Positions 46,136-55,297 of a DNA stretch of 64,000 nucleotides are shown here, piece by piece. The notes beneath the pieces are model-generated. The model was not told where the DNA came from. It was given only the letters and a program-made list of their open reading frames with translations, and did no database searches. The position numbers and the translations under genes were made by a program. How positions within the stretch are numbered: the stretch's first letter is position 1; the number at the start of each line of letters is the position of its first letter. This stretch comes from Micromonospora lutea (GTDB lineage Bacteria; Actinomycetota; Actinomycetes; Mycobacteriales; Micromonosporaceae), in NCBI RefSeq assembly GCF_016863535.1, contig NZ_BOPB01000005.1, forward strand, positions 186,001 to 250,000. Direction: 5' to 3'.

Positions 46136-46756
46136 GTGACGACCGGCCAACCCCGTTCCCGCCGCCGCGCCCGCCGGACCAGGTTCGGGCTCCTGTTCAC
46201 CCTGGGTATCGTGATCGCCCTGGTCGTGGCGGCCGTGATCGTGCTGCGTCCGGCGGGGCCTCGACCGTTGTTCCAGATGCCGGTCACCTGCGGGGAGACG
46301 TGGCAGGTCGGCACCTATCCGGGGCACGGCGAATACGATGTGGATTTCTTCCCGCTCTCCGGTGACCCGTGGGGTCAGCCGGTGCTCGCCTCGTACGAGG
46401 GCATCGTCACCGTGGCCGGGATCAACGGGTCGCTGGGTGGTCGTACCCCGGACAACCCGGACGGTCCCCGGGGCCGTGGCGGTGGTTACTGGGTGAAGAT
46501 CGACCACGGTGGGCGGTGGGAGACGCAGTACCTGCACCTGTTGGAGCCGCCGATGGTGGAGGCCGGCGAGCGGGTGGTCCAGGGCCAGCAGATCGGCCGG
46601 ATCGGCAGCACCGGCAACTCCGGCGCTCCCCACCTGCACTACGAGCAGCGGCGGGGCTGGCAGAAGGTGGAGACCTTCTTCGACGGCACCCCGTCCGGCA
46701 TCACTGTGGATGACGCCGAGTACACGGTCCGGTTGACCAGCAACAACTGTCCGTAG
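46136..46756 (+). CDS. M23-family peptidase, membrane-anchored
   Basis: 206 residues from GTG 46136 (ATG 46124 would add four). A basic start and one hydrophobic helix (about 15-40, FGLLFTLGIVIALVVAAVIVL) anchor an external LytM/peptidase M23 domain. Zinc ligands appear as GHGEYDVDFF (H and D) and PHLHYE (HxH). M23 enzymes cleave peptide cross-links of peptidoglycan. The two cysteines (MPVTCGETW, SNNCP) may form a disulfide. No operon partner; divergent from the FAH-SDR genes. Confidence 0.87.
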   Translation: MTTGQPRSRRRARRTRFGLLFTLGIVIALVVAAVIVLRPAGPRPLFQMPVTCGETWQVGTYPGHGEYDVDFFPLSGDPWGQPVLASYEGIVTVAGINGSLGGRTPDNPDGPRGRGGGYWVKIDHGGRWETQYLHLLEPPMVEAGERVVQGQQIGRIGSTGNSGAPHLHYEQRRGWQKVETFFDGTPSGITVDDAEYTVRLTSNNCP

Positions 46757-46873
46757 CGAGCCGTGCTGACGGTGCGGCGGCCAACGACCGTCATGAAGGC
46801 TTGAAAACCTGTCAAGTTAGTGGGATATTCGGTGCGCGAGCCGTCCCTGCGATGGGAACGTGCTGGGCAAATT

Positions 46874-46892
46874 ACCTATTTAACCAATCGGT
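46874..46892 (+). promoter_or_regulatory. Imperfect dyad upstream of the sulfate transporter
   Basis: ACCTATT-TAACC-AATCGGT (46874-46892) is an imperfect 7-bp inverted repeat in an A+T-rich stretch about 42 bases before the first transporter gene. Its ACC/GGT ends resemble sites of Rrf2-family regulators such as CymR, which control sulfur uptake. The regulator is not in the window. Confidence 0.4.
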
Positions 46893-46933
46893 TTTATTTA
46901 GTGCGGGCGCACTGGAGGAGGACGGGTTCGCAG

Positions 46934-47953
46934 ATGAGGCACCGGATCAGAGCAGTCAGCGCCCTGGCCGTGGTCGTCGGCATGGCCTTGGCGGGTTGCG
47001 GTGGCGGGGACGCCGCCGGCAGTTCCGCCACGCTGAGCATCGTCGGCTTCGCGGTACCCGAGGCGGCGAACAAGGCCATCGCCGCGGAATGGAACAAGAC
47101 CGAGGCGGGCAAGGGGGTCCGATTCCGCACCTCGTACGGTGCGTCCGGCGACCAGAGCCGGGCCGTCGTCTCCGGCCTCAAGGCCGACTACGTGCACTTC
47201 TCCGTCAGCAGCGACGTGACCCGGTTGGTCGAGGCCGGACTCGTCGAGGAGAGCTGGGACGACGGGCCGAACAAGGGCATCGTCTCGTCCTCGGTCGTGG
47301 TCCTGGCCGTACGCAAGGGCAACCCGAAGAACATCCAGGGCTGGGACGACCTGATCAAGCCGGGGATCGGCATCGTCACGCCGAACCCCGCGTCGTCGGG
47401 TGCCGCCCGCTGGAACGCCCTCGCCGCCTGGGGGCACATCGCCGCCAACGGCGGCACCGAGGCCCAGGCCGAGGAGTATCTCACCAAGCTCTTCGCCAAC
47501 GTGGTGTCGTTGCCGGGCAGCGGCCGGGACGCCACCACCACCTTCCTCGGCGGCACCGGCGACGTCCTGCTGGCCTACGAGAACGAGACGATCCTGGCCC
47601 GGCAGAACGGTGAGGACCTCGACTGGGTCCTGCCGCCCACCACCATCCTGATCCAGAACCCGGGTGCCATCCTCACCGACGCCGACCCGAAGGCGAAGGA
47701 GTGGCTGGACTTCGTGCTCGGCCCGCAGGGTCAGCGGCAGTTCGCGCTGACCGGCTTCCGGCCGATCATCGACGGCGTCGACACCAGTGGCATCGAGGGG
47801 GCCCTCGACCCGAACGACCCGTTCCCCGCACCGCGGAAGTTGCTGACGGTCGACACGGACTTCGAGAGCTGGTCGGCGCTGTCGAAGAAGTTCTTCGACG
47901 AGAGCGACGGCATCGTCACCAAGGTCATCGCGGCTTCCGGGAAGGCGAAGTGA
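46934..47953 (+). CDS. Sulfate/thiosulfate ABC transporter substrate-binding lipoprotein
   Basis: 339 residues from ATG 46934, giving a lipoprotein signal (VVVGMALAGC) with lipobox Cys at about 25; an earlier in-frame start lacks this. The mature part (SYGASGDQSRAVVSGLKADYVHFS, VVLAVRKGNPKNIQGWDDL, TPNPASSGAARWN, GDVLLAYENE) matches the Sbp/CysP family. It captures sulfate outside the membrane for the CysT-CysW-CysA transporter encoded directly downstream. All four genes overlap at stop/start codons, a single operon. Confidence 0.93.
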   Translation: MRHRIRAVSALAVVVGMALAGCGGGDAAGSSATLSIVGFAVPEAANKAIAAEWNKTEAGKGVRFRTSYGASGDQSRAVVSGLKADYVHFSVSSDVTRLVEAGLVEESWDDGPNKGIVSSSVVVLAVRKGNPKNIQGWDDLIKPGIGIVTPNPASSGAARWNALAAWGHIAANGGTEAQAEEYLTKLFANVVSLPGSGRDATTTFLGGTGDVLLAYENETILARQNGEDLDWVLPPTTILIQNPGAILTDADPKAKEWLDFVLGPQGQRQFALTGFRPIIDGVDTSGIEGALDPNDPFPAPRKLLTVDTDFESWSALSKKFFDESDGIVTKVIAASGKAK

Positions 47954-48798
47954 CCTCGACGACTCTGGTACCGGACCGGCCGGCGGGTGACCGTCGGCCG
48001 GCCCGGGCCGGGCTGCCGCTGACCCGGGTCTCCGGTCTGGGCCTCGGCGTCGCCATGGTGTGGTTCAGCCTGCTGGTGCTGATCCCACTAGCCGCCGTGG
48101 TGGCGACCGCCGCCGAGGGCGGCTGGGCGGGGTTCTGGCGAACGGTCACCAACGAGCAGACCGCCGCCACGCTGCGGCTCACCGTGGGTACCGCGCTGCT
48201 CGTCACGCTGGTCAACGTCGTCATGGGCACCCTGATCGCCTGGGTGCTGGTACGGGACCACTTCGTCGGCAAACGGGCCCTCGAAGTCCTCATCGACGTG
48301 CCGTTCGCGCTGCCGACGATCGTCGCCGGTCTGGTGCTGCTGTCGCTGTACGGGCCGGACAGCCCGCTCGGCGTCAACATCGCCAACACCAGGATCGCGG
48401 TGTTCCTCGCCTTCCTCTTCGTCACGTTGCCGTTCGTCGTGCGGACGGTGCAGCCGGTGCTGGCCGAGCTTGATCCGGAGGCCGAGGAAGCGGCAGCCTC
48501 GCTGGGCGCGAGCCGGCTCGTCACGTTCCGACGCATCATCCTGCCCAGCCTCATCCCAGCCATCGCCGCCGGCGCCGCGCTCTCCTTCGCCCGCGCCGTC
48601 GGTGAGTACGGCTCCCTGGTCCTGCTCTCCGGCAACCTGCCGATGCGTACCGAGGTGGCCTCGGTGCGGATCCTCAGCAGCGTCGAGAACGACAACCCGG
48701 ACAGCGCGGCAGCGGTCGCGGTGGTGCTGCTGGCCGTCTCGCTCGCCGTCATCGTGTTCCTCGACGTCATCCAGCGGAGGGTGGTGCGCCGTGGCTGA
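47950..48798 (+). CDS. cysT: Sulfate ABC transporter permease CysT
   Basis: 282 residues from GTG 47950 overlapping the preceding stop (GTGA), GGGAAGG upstream. About six membrane helices and the ABC permease EAA loop (EAAASLGASRLVTFRRIILPSL, in pieces EEAAASLGAS and FRRIILPSL) that contacts CysA. DVPFALPTIVAGLVLL is the family-specific stretch of CysT. With CysW it forms the membrane channel for sulfate. Confidence 0.93.
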   Translation: MTSTTLVPDRPAGDRRPARAGLPLTRVSGLGLGVAMVWFSLLVLIPLAAVVATAAEGGWAGFWRTVTNEQTAATLRLTVGTALLVTLVNVVMGTLIAWVLVRDHFVGKRALEVLIDVPFALPTIVAGLVLLSLYGPDSPLGVNIANTRIAVFLAFLFVTLPFVVRTVQPVLAELDPEAEEAAASLGASRLVTFRRIILPSLIPAIAAGAALSFARAVGEYGSLVLLSGNLPMRTEVASVRILSSVENDNPDSAAAVAVVLLAVSLAVIVFLDVIQRRVVRRG

Positions 48799-49627
48799 CA
48801 GTTCGATCGCCGCCCGTACCCCGGTCGGTCGCCGTCCCGCCCGCCATGTCCTGCGCGCCGTGGTGGTGGCCTACCTGTTCTTCCTGGTGGCCTGGCCGTT
48901 GTATCTGGTGGGGCGCAACGCCTTCGCCGACGGGCTGGCCAGTTTCCGGGCCATCCTCACCGACCCCGACGTGACCCACGCGTTGCAACTCACCGTGGTG
49001 ATCGCGGTGGTCGCCGTGGTCATCAACACGGTGTTCGGTGTCGGCATCTCGATGCTGCTGGTCCGCTACGACTTCCCCGGCAAGCGGGCGCTCAACGCCC
49101 TGCTCGACATGCCGCTGTCGGTCTCACCGATCGTCGTCGGGCTCGCGTTGATCCTGGTCTACGGCGGTCGTGACGGCTGGTTCGGTCCGACCCTGGAGGC
49201 GGCCGGGTTCCAGATCATCTTCGCGGTGCCGGGCATGGTGATGGCCACGGTGTTCGTCGCCCTGCCGTTGGTCATCCGGGAGGTCGTGCCGGTGTTGCAG
49301 GAGGTCGGCGACGAGCAGGAACAGGCCGCCCGCAGCCTCGGCGCCAATGCCTGGCAGACGTTCCGTCGGATCACGCTGCCGTCCATCAAGTGGGGCGTGA
49401 TCTACGGGGTCGTGCTCAGCCTCGCCCGCTCGCTCGGCGAGTTCGGCGCGGTCAAGGTGGTGTCCGGCAACGTGCTCGGTGACACCCGTACGGCCACCCT
49501 CGTGGTGGAGGAGAAGTACCTCAACTTCGACAAGGGCGGGGCGTACGCCACCGCCTTCCTCCTCGCACTCGTCGCGGTGGCCTGCATCATCGTCGTGTCC
49601 GTTCTCAGGCCGAAGGAAGAGCGTTGA
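48791..49627 (+). CDS. cysW: Sulfate ABC transporter permease CysW
   Basis: 278 residues from GTG 48791 inside the end of cysT, behind GGAGGG. Six membrane helices, [15 protein letters not shown] and LRPKEER at the end, and an EAA loop ([15 protein letters not shown], then RRITLPS). The family hallmark [12 protein letters not shown] is present. Pairs with CysT in the sulfate transporter. Confidence 0.93.
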   Translation: MADSSIAARTPVGRRPARHVLRAVVVAYLFFLVAWPLYLVGRNAFADGLASFRAILTDPDVTHALQLTVVIAVVAVVINTVFGVGISMLLVRYDFPGKRALNALLDMPLSVSPIVVGLALILVYGGRDGWFGPTLEAAGFQIIFAVPGMVMATVFVALPLVIREVVPVLQEVGDEQEQAARSLGANAWQTFRRITLPSIKWGVIYGVVLSLARSLGEFGAVKVVSGNVLGDTRTATLVVEEKYLNFDKGGAYATAFLLALVAVACIIVVSVLRPKEER

Positions 49628-50610
49628 GCATCGAGATCTCCCACGTCGGCAAGCGGTTCGCGGACTTCGTCGCACTGGACGACGTGTCGTTGAGCATCAA
49701 GGCCGGTCGGCTCACGGCGCTGCTCGGTCCCTCCGGCGGCGGTAAGTCCACCCTGCTCCGGATCATCGCGGGTCTGGAGCGCGCCGACACCGGGCGGGTC
49801 GAGATCGACGGGGTGGACGCCACCAGGCTGCCTCCGCAGCAGCGCAACGTCGGGTTCGTCTTCCAGCACTACGCGGCCTTCAAACACCTGTCGGTACGCC
49901 GCAACGTGGCTTTCGGTTTGGAGATCCGCAAGCGGTCCAAGGAGGAGATCCGACGGCGGGTCGACGAACTGCTGGCCCTGGTCCATCTGGGACAGTTCGG
50001 CGACCGGCTGCCCACGCAGCTCTCCGGCGGGCAGCGGCAGCGGATGGCGCTGGCCCGCGCCCTGGCCGTGGAGCCGACGGTGTTGCTGCTCGACGAGCCG
50101 TTCGGCGCCCTCGACGCGAAGGTCCGCAAGGAACTGCGGGACTGGCTGCGCCGGCTGCACGACGAGGTGCACGTCACCACCGTCTTCGTCACCCACGACC
50201 AGGAGGAGGCGCTTGAGGTCGCCGACGAGATCGTGGTGATCAACGACGGGCGAGTGGAACAGGTCGGCGCGCCGGACGACCTGTACGACCGCCCGGCGAA
50301 CGAGTTCGTCATGCGCTTCCTCGGCCCGGTCACCCAGCTCGGCGACCAACTCGTGCGTCCCCACGACCTTCAGCTCACGACCGACGGCGGCGACGGCGTG
50401 CCCGGCCGGATCACCCGGGTCACCCGGATCGGTTTCGAGATCCGGGTCGAGGTCACCACGGCCGACGGACAGCCGGTCACGGTGACCCTCACCCGCAACG
50501 AGCTTCTCGCCCTCGGCATCGGGATCGGCACCGACGTACGACTCCGCATCGCCCCCAACACCCCCACCCCAACCCTGCCCCCCACCCCAACCCTGGCCCC
50601 TGCCCACTAG
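49624..50610 (+). CDS. cysA: Sulfate ABC transporter ATPase CysA
   Basis: 328 residues from TTG 49624, overlapping the cysW stop and preceded by GGAAGAG. Walker [10 protein letters not shown], signature [15 protein letters not shown], Walker [12 protein letters not shown] and switch [13 protein letters not shown] are complete. The C-terminal extension (about 235-310, [17 protein letters not shown]) is the TOBE-like regulatory part. It drives sulfate import. A proline-threonine tail ([10 protein letters not shown]) is encoded at the end. Confidence 0.95.
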   Translation: MSIEISHVGKRFADFVALDDVSLSIKAGRLTALLGPSGGGKSTLLRIIAGLERADTGRVEIDGVDATRLPPQQRNVGFVFQHYAAFKHLSVRRNVAFGLEIRKRSKEEIRRRVDELLALVHLGQFGDRLPTQLSGGQRQRMALARALAVEPTVLLLDEPFGALDAKVRKELRDWLRRLHDEVHVTTVFVTHDQEEALEVADEIVVINDGRVEQVGAPDDLYDRPANEFVMRFLGPVTQLGDQLVRPHDLQLTTDGGDGVPGRITRVTRIGFEIRVEVTTADGQPVTVTLTRNELLALGIGIGTDVRLRIAPNTPTPTLPPTPTLAPAH

Positions 50611-50701
50611 CGGTGGGTGGTGCTGGGGCACGGGTTCGAGGTGGTTTCGATGGTCAGCGGGGACTGGGCGGGGGGCGAGGTGGACGGGCGTTGCCGGTAC
50701 C

Positions 50702-51649
50702 TCACTCGGCGACGGTGGCTGCGATCCGGGAAACCAGGCCGACGGCGGGGTCGTAGCGGACCGGGACGGGATCGCTGAGTTCACCGACGAACTCGCCGTC
50801 GGCGTGCTCGACGAAGCCGATGAGGGACCATCCGTCACCGTCGGGAACCAGGCGCGGCGCGTACAGGTGCGGTTGCGGAACCGGCCGGGCGGCGGCGATG
50901 TCCCACGGTCCCCGCACCGTGGGACCGGTGGCCACCCAGAGCCGCTGCCCGGCTTCCCGGCCGGCGGCGAAGGCGTTGGTGCAGAACAGCAGCAGCGGCT
51001 GCCCGTCGACGACGGCGACCTGCGGCACCTCCAGGTGACCGAACCCGGCCGGGGTGGTCAGTGGCGGCCGGACCGTCCAGTTCACCAGGTCGGGGGAGGT
51101 GGCATGGCCGATGACACCGCGTGCGTCACCCGGTCCCTGGTTGGTACGGGCGGTGATGAGCATGTGCCAGCCGTCGCCGTCGGGGTCCGGGAAGACCCAC
51201 GGGTCGCGCCAGGCCTGCTCGTACCACATCTCGCGGTCGAACAGCTCGTACCAGGTCGGGTCGGCTTCCAGCAGTGGCGCGTCGCCGTGCCGGTGCCAGC
51301 TGACCAGGTCGTCGGAGACGGCCAGGCCGATGCGCTGCACCAGGCCGTCCTCGGCCCGGCTGACCCCGGTGTAGAAGAGGTACCACCGACCGTCCGGTCC
51401 GCGCACCGTGCAGCCGGTCCAGGTCGCCAGGTCGTCCCAGGCGGGCGCCTCGGCCGGTACGAGGGCGTCGGCGTGCAGCTGCCAGGAGCGGAGGTCGGTG
51501 GAGACCGCGTGGCCGATCGAGGCGCGCCGGTGCCGACGGTGCGGGTCGAGCAGTGCCCGGGAGGCGCGCAGGAAGAACGCGTGCCAGCGGCCGGCGTCGT
51601 CCTGGGCGTACCAGCTGTCCCACACCCAGTGGTCGGGCAGTCGAAGCAT
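50702..51649 (-). CDS. GH32/GH68-like five-bladed propeller glycoside hydrolase
   Basis: 315 residues from ATG 51649. The beta-propeller hallmarks are WVWDSWYAQDD near the N terminus (likely nucleophile Asp), WRDPWVFPDPDGDGW (RDP transition-state motif) and HLEVPQV (probable acid/base Glu). There is no signal peptide, and the C-terminal beta-sandwich of full GH32 enzymes is absent, as in GH43/GH68-like short forms. It would cleave an imported oligosaccharide, probably a fructoside, in the cytosol. A LacI-type operator directly upstream matches the one at the divergent transporter operon. Confidence 0.83.
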   Translation of the reverse strand: MLRLPDHWVWDSWYAQDDAGRWHAFFLRASRALLDPHRRHRRASIGHAVSTDLRSWQLHADALVPAEAPAWDDLATWTGCTVRGPDGRWYLFYTGVSRAEDGLVQRIGLAVSDDLVSWHRHGDAPLLEADPTWYELFDREMWYEQAWRDPWVFPDPDGDGWHMLITARTNQGPGDARGVIGHATSPDLVNWTVRPPLTTPAGFGHLEVPQVAVVDGQPLLLFCTNAFAAGREAGQRLWVATGPTVRGPWDIAAARPVPQPHLYAPRLVPDGDGWSLIGFVEHADGEFVGELSDPVPVRYDPAVGLVSRIAATVAE

Positions 51650-51664
51650 GGCGGGAAACGTACC

Positions 51665-51680
51665 AGTGAATCGGTTTAGC
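51665..51680 (-). promoter_or_regulatory. LacI-type operator at the hydrolase promoter
   Basis: AGTGAATCGGTTTAGC agrees with the perfect operator at 52926-52941 at 12 of 16 positions and keeps the TTTAGC half-site. It lies 16 bases upstream of the hydrolase ATG, between the hydrolase and LacI genes. Confidence 0.6.
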
Positions 51681-51723
51681 GGCCACGGTGGGTGCTGCCC
51701 ACCCTGACCAGGGGACGTGCGGA

Positions 51724-52749
51724 TCAGGCGGCAGGGGCAGCCACGGATCGCCGTCGACGCAGCGGCATCGGGACGAACGACGCGCCACCGTCCCCGCCGT
51801 CGAGCAGCACCTCCACCGCGCGGCGGCCCATCTCCTCGTGTGGCAGCGCCGCGGTGGACAGCCCCGGACGCAGCCACGCGGCGATCGGGTCGTCGTCGAA
51901 GGAGATCACTGAAAGGTCCCCGGGAATGGTCAGCCCGGCCTCGCCGAGCGCCTGGTACGCGCCGAAGGCGAGGCGGTCGTTCATGCAGATCACCGCGCTG
52001 GGGCGGGTTGGGCGGTCCAGCAGCGTACGCATGGCGTCGTAGCCGTGCTCCGGCAGCCACTCCGGGCAGAAGCTCTCGGTGAGCAGGGAAACGCCGGCGG
52101 CGGCGAGGGCGCCCCGGATGCCACGCAACCGGGCATCGGCGGCCAGCGAGATCTCCGGGTCACGTTCCTTCTGCCGGTTGCGACCGATCACGGCGATCCG
52201 GTCCCGGTGGCCCTCAGCGAGCAGTGTCTCGGCAGCCATCGCGCCGGCGCCCTCGTCGTCGGGCAGTACGCAGGGCAGCGACTCTGGACTGGTGGCGTTG
52301 AGCAGCACCACCGGCCCGCCGAGGATGGCCGGCGGCACCGCCAGTCGACGGGTCGCCATGGCCGCGTAGATCACACCGTCGACCTGACGGTCGAGGATCG
52401 CCTCGATGGCGTACCGCTCGAACGTCGCGTCGCCCTGCGTCTCGGTGATCAGCAGGACGTGGTCACGCTCGCGGGCGGCGTCCAGGGCGCCCCGGATGAG
52501 ACCACCGGCGAAGCGGGTGGTGGCGACGATGTCGGAGACGAACGCGATGGTGGCGGTCTTGCGGGTGCGTAGGCTGCGGGCGGCGACGTTGGGGCGGTAG
52601 CCGAGCTCCTCCGCGGCCGCGAAGACCCGCTGGTGCGCCTCGGCGGAGAGCCGGGTGCCCTCGCGCCCGTTCAGCACCATCGACGCGGCGGTCTTGGACA
52701 GACCCGCGCGTCGCGCCACGTCGGCCAGTGTCGCTCTCTCCCGACCCAT
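51724..52749 (-). CDS. LacI-family transcriptional repressor
   Basis: 341 residues. The N-terminal LacI helix-turn-helix with hinge helix is complete (ATLADVARRAGLSKTAASMVLNG, in pieces ATLADVARRAGLSK and TAASMVLNG; hinge RPNVAARSLRTRKT). The rest is a periplasmic-binding-protein-like sugar sensor (VDGVIYAAMATRR, ICMNDRLAFGAYQAL, SVISFDDDPIAAWLRPGLST). It is divergent from the sugar transporter operon and upstream of the hydrolase gene; related operators lie at both promoters, so it should control both units. Confidence 0.92.
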   Translation of the reverse strand: MGRERATLADVARRAGLSKTAASMVLNGREGTRLSAEAHQRVFAAAEELGYRPNVAARSLRTRKTATIAFVSDIVATTRFAGGLIRGALDAARERDHVLLITETQGDATFERYAIEAILDRQVDGVIYAAMATRRLAVPPAILGGPVVLLNATSPESLPCVLPDDEGAGAMAAETLLAEGHRDRIAVIGRNRQKERDPEISLAADARLRGIRGALAAAGVSLLTESFCPEWLPEHGYDAMRTLLDRPTRPSAVICMNDRLAFGAYQALGEAGLTIPGDLSVISFDDDPIAAWLRPGLSTAALPHEEMGRRAVEVLLDGGDGGASFVPMPLRRRRSVAAPAA

Positions 52750-52925
52750 TGCGTCCTCCGTTCACGGCGGTGCGTAACGACGCCGCCGCCGTCCCATCAT
52801 GGCGGGTCGCGTCGCCTCCGTGTGCACGGGCCGCGTCCAGGCGCTGCGCGAGCCGATGGAGCAGATCCGTTTCCAGACCGTTGCGAACTCGTCCTTGACA
52901 GTCACCGGTGACGCGCGCATGCTCT

Positions 52926-52941
52926 GCTAAATCAGTTTAGC
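52926..52941 (+). promoter_or_regulatory. LacI operator at the sugar ABC transporter promoter
   Basis: GCTAAATCAGTTTAGC is a dyad with perfect 6-bp arms, 26 bases before the transporter GTG. It resembles the site in front of the hydrolase gene. A -35-like TTGACA (52896-52901) lies just upstream. Confidence 0.65.
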
Positions 52942-52967
52942 GACGCGTTTTAGTCAAGGAGCTAGAG

Positions 52968-54329
52968 GTGCCGGAGTTCCCGACGACATTCATCCGACGC
53001 CGGTTGGCGCTGCTGGCGCCACTACTTGGCGTCAGTCTGGCCATCACGGCCTGTAGTGCGCCCGGTTCGGAGCAGACCCCCACGGGGGACTCCGACACCC
53101 CGGTCAGCACCGAACTGGGTACCGACCCGATCACTCTGGAGATGTACGCCGAGACCGGCTTCCCGCTGGCCAAGGCCCTCGCCGACGAGTTCACGAAGCA
53201 GCACCCGAACGTCACGTTCAACATTCGCGAGGACCAGTTCACCGTGATTACGGAGAACGCCCCCCGGGTGCTCGCCTCGGACAACGCACCCGACATCATC
53301 CGGCTGCCCACCATGGTCGACCTGGTCAAGGACGGGCTGCTGAAGAACCTGGACCCCTACTTCGACGCGTACGGATGGGACAAGTTCCCGGCCTCCTCGC
53401 TGGTGCAGCTGCGGCTCACCGAGGGCGGCGCGGAGCGCGGCAGCGGCTCGCTCTACGGCATGGGCCTCGGCTACAGCGTCACCGGCGTGTTCTACAACAA
53501 GAAGCAGGCCCAGCAGATCGGCATGACCCAGCCGCCGGCCACCATCGCCGAGTTCGAGGAGTTGCTGGCCAAGGCCAAGGCGACCAACCTGCAGCCGATC
53601 ATGCAGTTCAACAAGAACACCGCGGGCATCAACTTCCCGCACCAGGCGCTGCAGAACCACTTCGGCGACCCGACTCAGATCGCCGACTGGATCTTCCAGA
53701 AGCAGGGTGCCACCTTCGACACCCCGGCCGCGCTCAAGGCCACCCAGACCATCCAGAAGTGGGCCCAGGCCGGCTACTTCCCGAAGGACGCCAACGCCAT
53801 CGACTACACCGCGATGATGGGCGAGTTCCAGAAGGGCAACGGTCTGTTCATGTTCAACGGCGACTGGGAGTCGGCGAACCTGGACAAGAACATGGCCGGC
53901 GAGGTCGGGTTCTTCCTCTTCCCGGGCGAGACCGCCGACGCCAAGCGGGTGGCCATGTCCGCGCCGAACACCTTCGGCGTCGGTGCACGGGGCAAGAACG
54001 CCGACGCCGCCGTGTTCTTCCTCAACTGGGCGCACACCAACGAGAAGGCCCGGGAGATCGCGGTCCAGATCGGCGGTTCGCACCCGGGCGGCCCGGCCGA
54101 CCTGCCGTTGCCGGCGGTGAACGAAGGCACCGTGCTGGCCGAGACCCTCAAGGCCTCGCAGCAGCTCGGTGCCGACAACGGCGCGGTCGACTTCACCGCG
54201 AACGCGACCGGTGGCATCTTCGCCTCGGCCATCACTCCGGAGATGCAGAAGCTGATCGCCGGCCAGCAGACCCCCGAAGGTTATGTGAAGGCGGTCCAGG
54301 CCGAGTACGAGAAGGAACTGTCCCGATGA
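52968..54329 (+). CDS. Sugar ABC transporter substrate-binding lipoprotein
   Basis: 453 residues from GTG 52968 (AAGGAG upstream). Lipoprotein signal with LAITACSA lipobox (Cys at about 27). The mature part is a family 1 extracellular solute-binding protein: ALADEFTKQHPNVTFNI, DNAPDIIRLPTMVDLVKDG, and GLFMFNGDWESANL. It binds an oligosaccharide outside the membrane and delivers it to the two permeases encoded next. The operon lacks an own ATPase gene, so a shared MsiK-type ATPase would be needed, which is common for actinobacterial CUT1 systems. Confidence 0.92.
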   Translation: MPEFPTTFIRRRLALLAPLLGVSLAITACSAPGSEQTPTGDSDTPVSTELGTDPITLEMYAETGFPLAKALADEFTKQHPNVTFNIREDQFTVITENAPRVLASDNAPDIIRLPTMVDLVKDGLLKNLDPYFDAYGWDKFPASSLVQLRLTEGGAERGSGSLYGMGLGYSVTGVFYNKKQAQQIGMTQPPATIAEFEELLAKAKATNLQPIMQFNKNTAGINFPHQALQNHFGDPTQIADWIFQKQGATFDTPAALKATQTIQKWAQAGYFPKDANAIDYTAMMGEFQKGNGLFMFNGDWESANLDKNMAGEVGFFLFPGETADAKRVAMSAPNTFGVGARGKNADAAVFFLNWAHTNEKAREIAVQIGGSHPGGPADLPLPAVNEGTVLAETLKASQQLGADNGAVDFTANATGGIFASAITPEMQKLIAGQQTPEGYVKAVQAEYEKELSR

Positions 54330-55297
54330 CGTCTGCCCTCGGCAGCGCCCCCGCCGGGTCGGGCATCACGCCCCGATCCGGCGGGGGCAACCCCGACCAG
54401 CCCGTGCGGCCCCACCGGAAGCGGTGGGGCCGCACGGCCCGGTGGATCGGTTGGCTGTGGGTCCTGCCCGCGCTGATCATGTACGGGTTCTTCGTGCTGC
54501 GCCCGCTCGCGATGACCGTGCAGTACTCGCTGTACCGCTGGAACGGCATCGGGCCGGCGCGCTGGGTCGGCTTCGAGAACTACCTGACCGTCTTCACCGA
54601 CCGGGACCTGCTGAAGATCATCACGAACGCGTTCGTACTGATCATCTTCTTCAGTTTCATCCCCGTCCTGCTCGGCCTGCTGGTGGCCAGCCTGGTGCGG
54701 CGGATCACCACCGGACCGGGCGGCACCCTGGTCCGTACCGTGCTTTTCCTGCCCCAGGTGATTCCGCTGGTGGCGGCCGGCATCGCCTGGAGCTGGATGC
54801 TGTCCAGCAGCGGTCTGGTCAACCAGGCGATGCGCGCCGTCGGGCTGGACGCGCTCACCCGCTCCTGGCTCGGTGAGTTCACCACCGCGTTGCCCGCGGT
54901 CGGGGTGATCGGCACCTGGGTCATGCTCGGCCTCTGCACGATCCTGCTGGTCACCGGCATGAGCAAGATCGACCCGTCGCTCTACGAAGCAGCCCGGATG
55001 GACGGCGCCGGCCCGATCCGGGAGTTCTTCGCCGTCACCCTGCCCAGCCTGCGCCAGGAGATCGGCGTCTGCCTGACCGTGACCATCATCGCTGCTCTGG
55101 CCAGCTTCGACATCGTCTACATCTCCACCAGCGGTGGCCCGGGCATCCAGACCACCGTGCCCGGCCTGGAGATCTACCGGCTCGCCTTCTCGCAGCGGCA
55201 GGTCGGGCTCGCCTCGGCGCTGGGCGTCGTGCTGATGCTGCTGGTCGTGCTCTGCGTCCTGCCGATCCAGCGACTGACCCGAGGGGAGAAGGCGTGA
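54326..55297 (+). CDS. Sugar ABC transporter permease (MalF type)
   Basis: 323 residues from ATG 54326 overlapping the previous stop (ATGA). After a Pro/Gly-rich cytosolic tail (about 1-35) come six membrane helices. The EAA motif is EAARMDGAGPIREFFAVTLPSL (EAARMDGAGP plus FFAVTLPSL). CUT1 permease, partner of the downstream GTGA-overlapping gene. Confidence 0.92.
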   Translation: MTSALGSAPAGSGITPRSGGGNPDQPVRPHRKRWGRTARWIGWLWVLPALIMYGFFVLRPLAMTVQYSLYRWNGIGPARWVGFENYLTVFTDRDLLKIITNAFVLIIFFSFIPVLLGLLVASLVRRITTGPGGTLVRTVLFLPQVIPLVAAGIAWSWMLSSSGLVNQAMRAVGLDALTRSWLGEFTTALPAVGVIGTWVMLGLCTILLVTGMSKIDPSLYEAARMDGAGPIREFFAVTLPSLRQEIGVCLTVTIIAALASFDIVYISTSGGPGIQTTVPGLEIYRLAFSQRQVGLASALGVVLMLLVVLCVLPIQRLTRGEKA

